Positions 58,861 through 64,000 of a stretch of DNA of 64,000 nucleotides are shown here, one piece after another (position 1 is the first letter of the stretch; each line of letters opens with the position of its first letter). Under the pieces are notes generated by a model that was not told where the DNA came from, ran no database searches, and saw only the letters and a program-made list of their open reading frames with translations. Source of the stretch: Apostichopus japonicus (taxonomy: Eukaryota; Echinodermata; Holothuroidea; Aspidochirotida; Stichopodidae); the NCBI RefSeq assembly GCF_037975245.1, contig NC_092576.1, forward strand, positions 23,003,611 to 23,067,610, read 5' to 3'. The position numbers were made by a program, and so were the translations under genes.

Positions 58861-60075
58861 AGAATGGGCAAGACTACACCAATGGTGTTGTCATCTACAG
58901 CAAAATATATAGTGAAAACCTGCACTCAATTTAATCCCCTGCCTGTCCCCAAAGCCCCTCCCTGCTCACCTCAATACCCAATATTTACTAGTCTTACTAA
59001 CACAGTTATAGCAATCAAACTTTCAGCTTTGCATTCATTCAAATGTATGATGTTGACTAAGCTCTGCCCACTAGTTTAATAATATGCATAATCCTACTGA
59101 CATATAATTTGTTCAAAAGTTCCTTTGCACCACATAATACATGCTGTAGGAAAAGGACCATATACATTAGGCAAAAATATAACTATGTCATATGACGATC
59201 TTTCAATATGTTATCATCGGACATTAATCACTCATTAATATGAATGACATATATATGCAAATGACAGGGGATAAAGGTTATGGTCCAATTGAAATATTTG
59301 TACCACAATGAGAGACATATTTCTATATAAAAAATATATATCAATTTTAAATTTTGGCACAAAACAACTTCATTTGCACCATCTTCCATAGTTTACTAAT
59401 ACCTCAGTTTATTAGTAATGCTATAGATTGAGAAATAGTAAGCAGTTTTCCCCAATCCCTTCACCTTTAATTCATTAATTTATTCAGTCCTGAGAGACCT
59501 GCAATAGGTTATCGATATGCCACCATCTCCATCTCCACTCTTCCAACATGAAGAGTCTCTTCCAATATCATCTGCATCAGTTTGTACAATAATGGGTCAA
59601 ATATCTTTTCCAACAGATACATTGTCCTGATTCCCAATTAATTAATTGGGGGATTTTTTTTGGTTAGGACAGGATGAGCTATGAGTTTATATTGGACGGG
59701 GTAGATCTAATATGTGTGAGGTGAACTTAGTTTCCAAGAGTAAATTTATCCTTGATGAAGAAAATTTCTTTTTGAAGAGTAAAGTAAGTTTTGATGTGAT
59801 TTAGTAAATTTATATTTGATGGAGTAAATTTATTTTTGATATCCAAGTAATTCTTTTTATGAAGAAATTTTCTTTTCTATGGAGAAAATTTCTGTAATGT
59901 GTAATGTAATGTAATGAATTTACTTTTTGTTCTTGTTTTTGTGGTAATGGCCGTCCATAGCCACTCTCATCCAGCTCAAATAAATGACATTGTAACTGTT
60001 CCAAGTAGTTATTTTTGCCCATATATGGTGGCTAAGTCATCTGGATGATTTTCAGCTACACATGCCTACAATGCC
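58861..60075. other. Non-coding; 3' flank of the 60-kb gene in part
   Basis: Imperfect repeats of GTAAATTTAT(A/T)TTTGATG and GAAGAAATTT lie at 59737-59895. The part next to 60075 would be the 3' untranslated region of the minus-strand gene ending at 60076. Confidence 0.45.
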
Positions 60076-60251
60076 TCATGCTTCTTTTAACCAGTCAAAC
60101 AGCTTCCATGGAGCAAAATAAATTTCCATCTTTTTGGGAATGGCTTCCACCAGGGAGCTGCTTCCATTATTGAGCTCCAAGCAACAGATGACCAGCTCAA
60201 TGTATTCAGTTGGAAGGTCTTTATTGCTGTTCAGTTCATTGTGACCTGCAC
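60076..60251 (-). CDS. Terminal exon of an unidentified gene
   Basis: On the minus strand TTTGTTTCTTTTGATCCTCC followed by ATTTAG forms a clear acceptor. The 176-bp exon encodes AGHNELNSNKDLPTEYIELV, ICCLELNNGSSSLVEAIPKK and MEIYFAPWKLFDWLKEA, then TGA at 60078-60076. Entry phase is 1. If the preceding exon ends in G the start reads GAGHNEL, which resembles the catalytic-histidine segment GAGHN of some alpha/beta-hydrolases (for example ABHD17). This is only a motif resemblance; the C-terminal half fits no family I know. Upstream exons were not found before the window end. Confidence 0.6.
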
Positions 60252-60588
60252 CTAAATGGAGGATCAAAAGAAACAAAAGCAATGTATTTACACAACAAGT
60301 TTGGTATAGTAGATATAGTTATTACCTAAAGTAATGCTCCTGAAACAGCAATCAAGTTTTATGATGAATGAATTAGCAGTTCAGAACAGTTTTTATCAAA
60401 TAGAAATAAAAATTATCATTGGGAGAGAAGGCTATTGGTTTGAACCCCAATTGTCATTGCGTCTTCACATTTCAGTAAAGAAATAATCCAGATATGGAGC
60501 ATATTGTTTGATATTAAGTCATGTGCAGGTACTTAAAAGTTAGGAATTTAAGCCAAGTCAGTATTAAGTGATATACTCCTATCAAAAG

Positions 60589-60751
60589 CAGATCTTACCT
60601 TTTTGTCTGGTAAGACTATTTACTGGGACACTATAGTGGCCATAGTAGCTATAGTGGCCAGCATGAGTGTTATGCAGATCTTACTTTTTGTCTGGAAAGA
60701 CTATTTACTGGGACACTATAGTGGCCATAGTGGCTATAGTGGCCAGCATGT
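60589..60751. repeat. 85-bp direct duplication with internal palindromic text
   Basis: GCAGATCTTAC(C)TTTTTGTC, TGG(T/A)AAGACTATTTACTG and GGACACTATAGTGGCC occur at 60589 and 60674. Each copy contains GGCCATAGT(A/G)GCTATAGTGGCC. Confidence 0.85.
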
Positions 60752-60843
60752 GCTTGCAAAAAAGCAAAAAGCAAAAAGAGGGACACTGTAATGGTTAACA
60801 TTGAAAATTGGGGTGTCTACAAAGACCTAAGACCTGCAAAAAA

Positions 60844-61310
60844 GGTGACATCCCTATGTTCCGACGTCTCTATGTTCCGAAGTCTCTATGTTCAGAGGAA
60901 TACGTTCCGATAATTTTTTTGGACTAATTTTGTTTACCAACATTTTTGCGTACCCAATTTTTCGGACCCAATTTTTTGGGGGGACTTAATTTTTTGGGAC
61001 TCAATTTTTTTGGGGTACTCGTGTTTTTTGGGACCAACATTTTTTCTGACGTGACTTGTTAGGACCCACCAATTTTGTTTTCACAAAAAGTTTGTTATGA
61101 CCCAAATAGTGCTTGTCCGAAAAAAAATTTGGTCATGAAAAATTTTAGAGTGAAAAAAAATGTTGGGTCATAAAAATATTTTGGTCCAAGAACATTTTGG
61201 TCCGAAAAAACTTGGTCCGAAAACATGTTGGTCAAGAATTTTGGTCAAAAAAAATTGTCGGAACATAGAGATGTTGCAACATAGAGACGTCAGAACATAG
61301 AGATGTAACC
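60844..61310. mobile_element. 467-bp MITE with about 50-bp repeat-bearing inverted ends
   Basis: Left GGTGACATCCCTATGTTCCG and right (reverse complement GGTTACATCTCTATGTTCTG) start inverted arms made of 2-3 copies of CGTCTCTATGTTCCGAA-type 16-mers. The interior is TTTTTTGGGAC/GGTCCGAAAAAA-like low complexity. CCTGCAAA occurs at 60833-60840 and 61311-61318, a probable 8-bp target duplication displaced by three A on the left. Confidence 0.7.
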
Positions 61311-62341
61311 CCTGCAAAGCTAAGACCCTATCATCTGCAAAACTAGGACCCTTTCACAAACTAAGACCCCACCTACTGCAATGGCTAGGACTATATTGCT
61401 ACAAGTCCTCCTCATCTCAAAGTTCAACGAACGTGTCATAATGATCAGCCCAATGCAAGCTGTGTGAGAGTTTGACCAATACAGTTATTAACCCTGAAAT
61501 TAATCTTTTCAAAGTGGTCAATGTATGGGGATGGCGAGACACTTTACCTCACAATAAATTAAGCTGTTTTGTCAATGGCTAGGCTAAAATTTAAATAAGA
61601 TTTAAGATAAACAGGTCAGTACAATTTGGTCTAGATTTCAGAAGTGATGACAATAATGACACAATGTCCTTGTGATGATACATAATGGGATCATAGGGTT
61701 CACTGAGGGGAAGCAATGGAAAATAATAACTCTTAGATAATTCTTACATGAAATGAAGGGAGACTTGATCACAAGCTTGTGTGGCAATAAATAACTAAGT
61801 GGTGTTAGAGGTTGGAATATTTAACAGTGAAATACTGATGGTGTAAATTGTAAAATATATCCCTGAAATGCAGGCTACGGAAGGTCTTTGTTATGGGAAT
61901 TAAGTAACAAAGAGACAATATGCAACACATGCAAAGACTGGACCATACAACGAAAGGTAGTTTTCATGTCGATTGAACTGACAGACAGTTTTCCAATCTT
62001 GAAACTCAAAGTTTTTTCGTTCTTGATTGAACCATATTTGAAGTCAGATAGCAGTGCATAGTGTGTGAATGGGGAGGGGAGAGTGGGAGGAGGAGGGGCG
62101 TTTTCCTTGATTTAATGGTTATTAATTACATATCATGTATGTATTAAGTAAAGCTATTATCGTTCATTTGAGCTGGGCAATGATTACAAATGATTTATTA
62201 CAAAAACTAATAAGGATTTTCAGTAATGAAAACCACGTTCACCACTGTGCTGCATGGTGGGCATGTGCACGTATAGAACCCACTTTGATTTGAGGAGAGG
62301 GGGGGAGGGGGTTTAAAGATTTGCCCGAAAATTTAACCAAT
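61311..62341. other. Non-coding
   Basis: Short CTAAGACC(C)/CTGCAAA(A) imperfect repeats lie at 61311-61390. Nothing else was recognised; G-rich patches near 62073-62098 and 62296-62310. Confidence 0.45.
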
Positions 62342-62727
62342 AGAAAGAGCAAACTAGTGACGTTGCAAATTTGTATGCAATCGGACCTCTGCTGCATGAT
62401 ATAACCATTGACTTTCATGAAAATATAGAGAGATCAGTTACTCACCAACAGCAGCCTACTGTATATATAGTGTGCTGTTCTAGCTATTCTGCGGGATGCC
62501 CTTCTAACCCAACAAGTGGGATGGTTCTCCCACCACACCTGCCTGATCAGATTTGGTATGATAAAGCTTTCTGCTCTGCCAAAGCAAAACTGTTCATTAC
62601 ACTTTTCAAAGAATATCGATACAGGGGTGATGTTTTGTTTATTTTTAAAATGTCCTCCTTTGTGACATTACAAATATATTATGATGTGGTTAAATGCAAC
62701 GAATTCTTAAAAATTAAACCCTATTAG
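62342..62727 (+). other. Open frame of doubtful coding status
   Basis: A plus-strand frame opens after a TAG and runs about 128 codons: KEQTSDVANLYAIGPLLHDI near the start, LPDQIWYDKAFCSAKAKLFI in the middle, and NEFLKIKPY before TAG. The first ATG in frame is near 62521. Neither strong splice sites nor a known domain are visible, and one such frame in 64 kb is not surprising by chance. Confidence 0.2.
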
Positions 62728-62730
62728 AAA

Positions 62731-63840
62731 GATCTGCTGTATGAGCACCATGCCGTAGCTACAAGTTTCATACAATCTAGCTGCTGTCATTGTGAACTGT
62801 AGTCTGACTGAAAAGTAGCCTGCACTGCTGAAAGCTTTTCTTCTTGTTATGTGTAAACCAAATTCAGTAGCATGTGTCCTTGCTGTGAGCTTACACTCTA
62901 AACTGTAGATTGTGTATACATTTTGAAAATGGATAGAATTTGTTCAGTATGACAGATACAAGCAGGTAATTTTCAGTGTTAGTTAGTTTAGTGTAGGCAT
63001 GCTAACTTTAAGTGCAAAACAGCAGGTATTTCAATTTGACACAATTTCTTTTAGCATTTATTTTGTAACATGCCTAAGAATTGACTCTTGTGCAATTTGC
63101 TTGAACCAATTTAAAGTTTTCATAAAGTATGTACTTTGAATCCAACATATAGTGACCAATAAAGTAACTGATAGGGACCGCTCATATTTTCCCTCCAATT
63201 TATATGAATTATGCCTGACACACCTACAGAATGTACATACCACATTGAATACTGCACCAGTTCTTGGATACAAGAAGGAGGGGGGGGGGTGGTTGTATTT
63301 ACTTGACTTTCACACTTTTTCCAAGTCAACATACAATACCAACAAAATTGCAATTGAGTCTAAGCTCTATGATCATATTTGGAATAGCGCTACTGTATAT
63401 CAAGCATTGTATTTATTTATTATTATATAAGTTGAATAACTGGAGTCTGCAAGACAGGACACTGACAAAATATATCCTAGAGACTAGTGTGAAACAAATT
63501 TGACCAATGAACCTAACTGTTTCAAACAAAACTTATCCAAAATCAAAGTTGGTATAAATGAAAACCGCGAGATAATACTTCAATTCTAATTTTGTGCCTG
63601 TTCAACACTTTTGAGGTAAACAGTACTGCAAGACCATTCAAAACTTTTTCAGCAAAGGAGCAACCTTTCCTCTGCTATTAGTATTATATTTCCATGTGTA
63701 CTGTGAATCTGTGACTGTGAAACAAGCCAGAAGCCTCCAAAATGTTAGCAGCTTTCAGTTCATTGAACAATAAACAAGAGACAGACAGAACATTGGGCAC
63801 ACTGTCCTTTTTGTTACACCTATGACCTTGATGAGGGCTC
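62731..63840. other. Non-coding
   Basis: No gene or repeat family was recognised. A 9-G run lies at 63280-63288. Confidence 0.4.
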
Positions 63841-63845
63841 TTATC

Positions 63846-63981
63846 AGGGAGTTGTTAATGGAACAACTCACTGGTATTATCAAGCTGTGCAATGCATACC
63901 TGAGAGATATCAATGGCATCTCACTGCATGTATACTCCACTGTTGAATCAGGGAGTTGTTGTTCCATAACAACTCCCTGGT
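63846..63981. repeat. Inverted CAGGGAGTTGTT hairpins
   Basis: CAGGGAGTTGTT at 63847 recurs at 63950, where it pairs with AACAACTCCCTG around a 7-nt loop to give a perfect 12-bp stem. AGTTGTTAATGGAACAACT at 63852 is a second, 7-bp hairpin. Possibly the ends of a short foldback element. Confidence 0.7.
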
Positions 63982-64000
63982 TGAATGTACATGCGCTACA

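Overview
This is a non-coding-rich window from an animal nuclear genome. It is AT-rich, has spliceosomal GT-AG introns, a tRNA-derived SINE, several hAT-type DNA transposons with 8-bp target-site duplications, foldback MITEs, many poly-G runs, and two large satellite arrays. The mix of elements and the intronic 'taggcctaggc'-like text suggest a marine invertebrate, perhaps a deuterostome such as an echinoderm. That placement is inference; no conserved marker gene was seen. There are no bacterial operons, CRISPR arrays or rRNA genes.

Genes. The best coding evidence is a set of minus-strand exons at 39974-39919, 39336-39217, 19591-19386, 15697-15624 and 8094-7997, with a weaker terminal candidate at 7834-7628. 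Each exon has a plausible acceptor and donor, and the intron phases agree from one exon to the next (0, 0, 2, 1, 0). They read as one gene of about 32 kb. I do not recognise its product. Two of its exons share the motif LDLQSG(K/R)W in the same phase. Its 19.6-kb intron holds the first satellite, and the intron upstream of the 8-kb exon is split by a 5.6-kb hAT element. A separate minus-strand gene ends at 60251-60076. Other coding remnants are a small two-exon gene carried inside the hAT element (12766-11497, frame-broken) and a stop-interrupted frame at 37601-37262.

Layout. 1-7.6 kb: unique sequence, a LINE tail, a 2.4-kb inverted-repeat element with a nested MITE, and a (TCCA)n microsatellite of about 633 bp. 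8.2-13.9 kb: the hAT element. 14-18.6 kb: minisatellites, a SINE, TIR elements and an exon. 19-25 kb: an exon, GC-rich repeats, a 1.2-kb hAT-like element and a MITE. 25.3-35.6 kb: a satellite of about 400-bp monomers (A) and 952-bp modules (B), dense in AGGTCA half-sites and ending in the same terminus as the 2.4-kb element near 2.4-4.8 kb. 35.7-38.4 kb: a foldback element, a TATA-bearing segment, a 12-bp minisatellite, a broken coding frame and a GC-rich minisatellite. 39-40 kb: two exons. 40.2-40.3 kb: (TA)n. 40.5-55.6 kb: a satellite of about 331-bp monomers, each with a 25-bp palindrome, mixed with three copies of a longer unit. 56-58.4 kb: hairpin sequence and decayed satellite fragments. 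58.6-64 kb: short tandem repeats, a terminal exon, a MITE and hairpins.

Most of the window is therefore intron and intergenic DNA shaped by transposons and tandem amplification. The most notable points are the hAT element carrying a whole small gene with its intron, the nuclear-receptor-half-site satellite that appears to have grown out of a transposon, and the palindrome-bearing 331-bp satellite.
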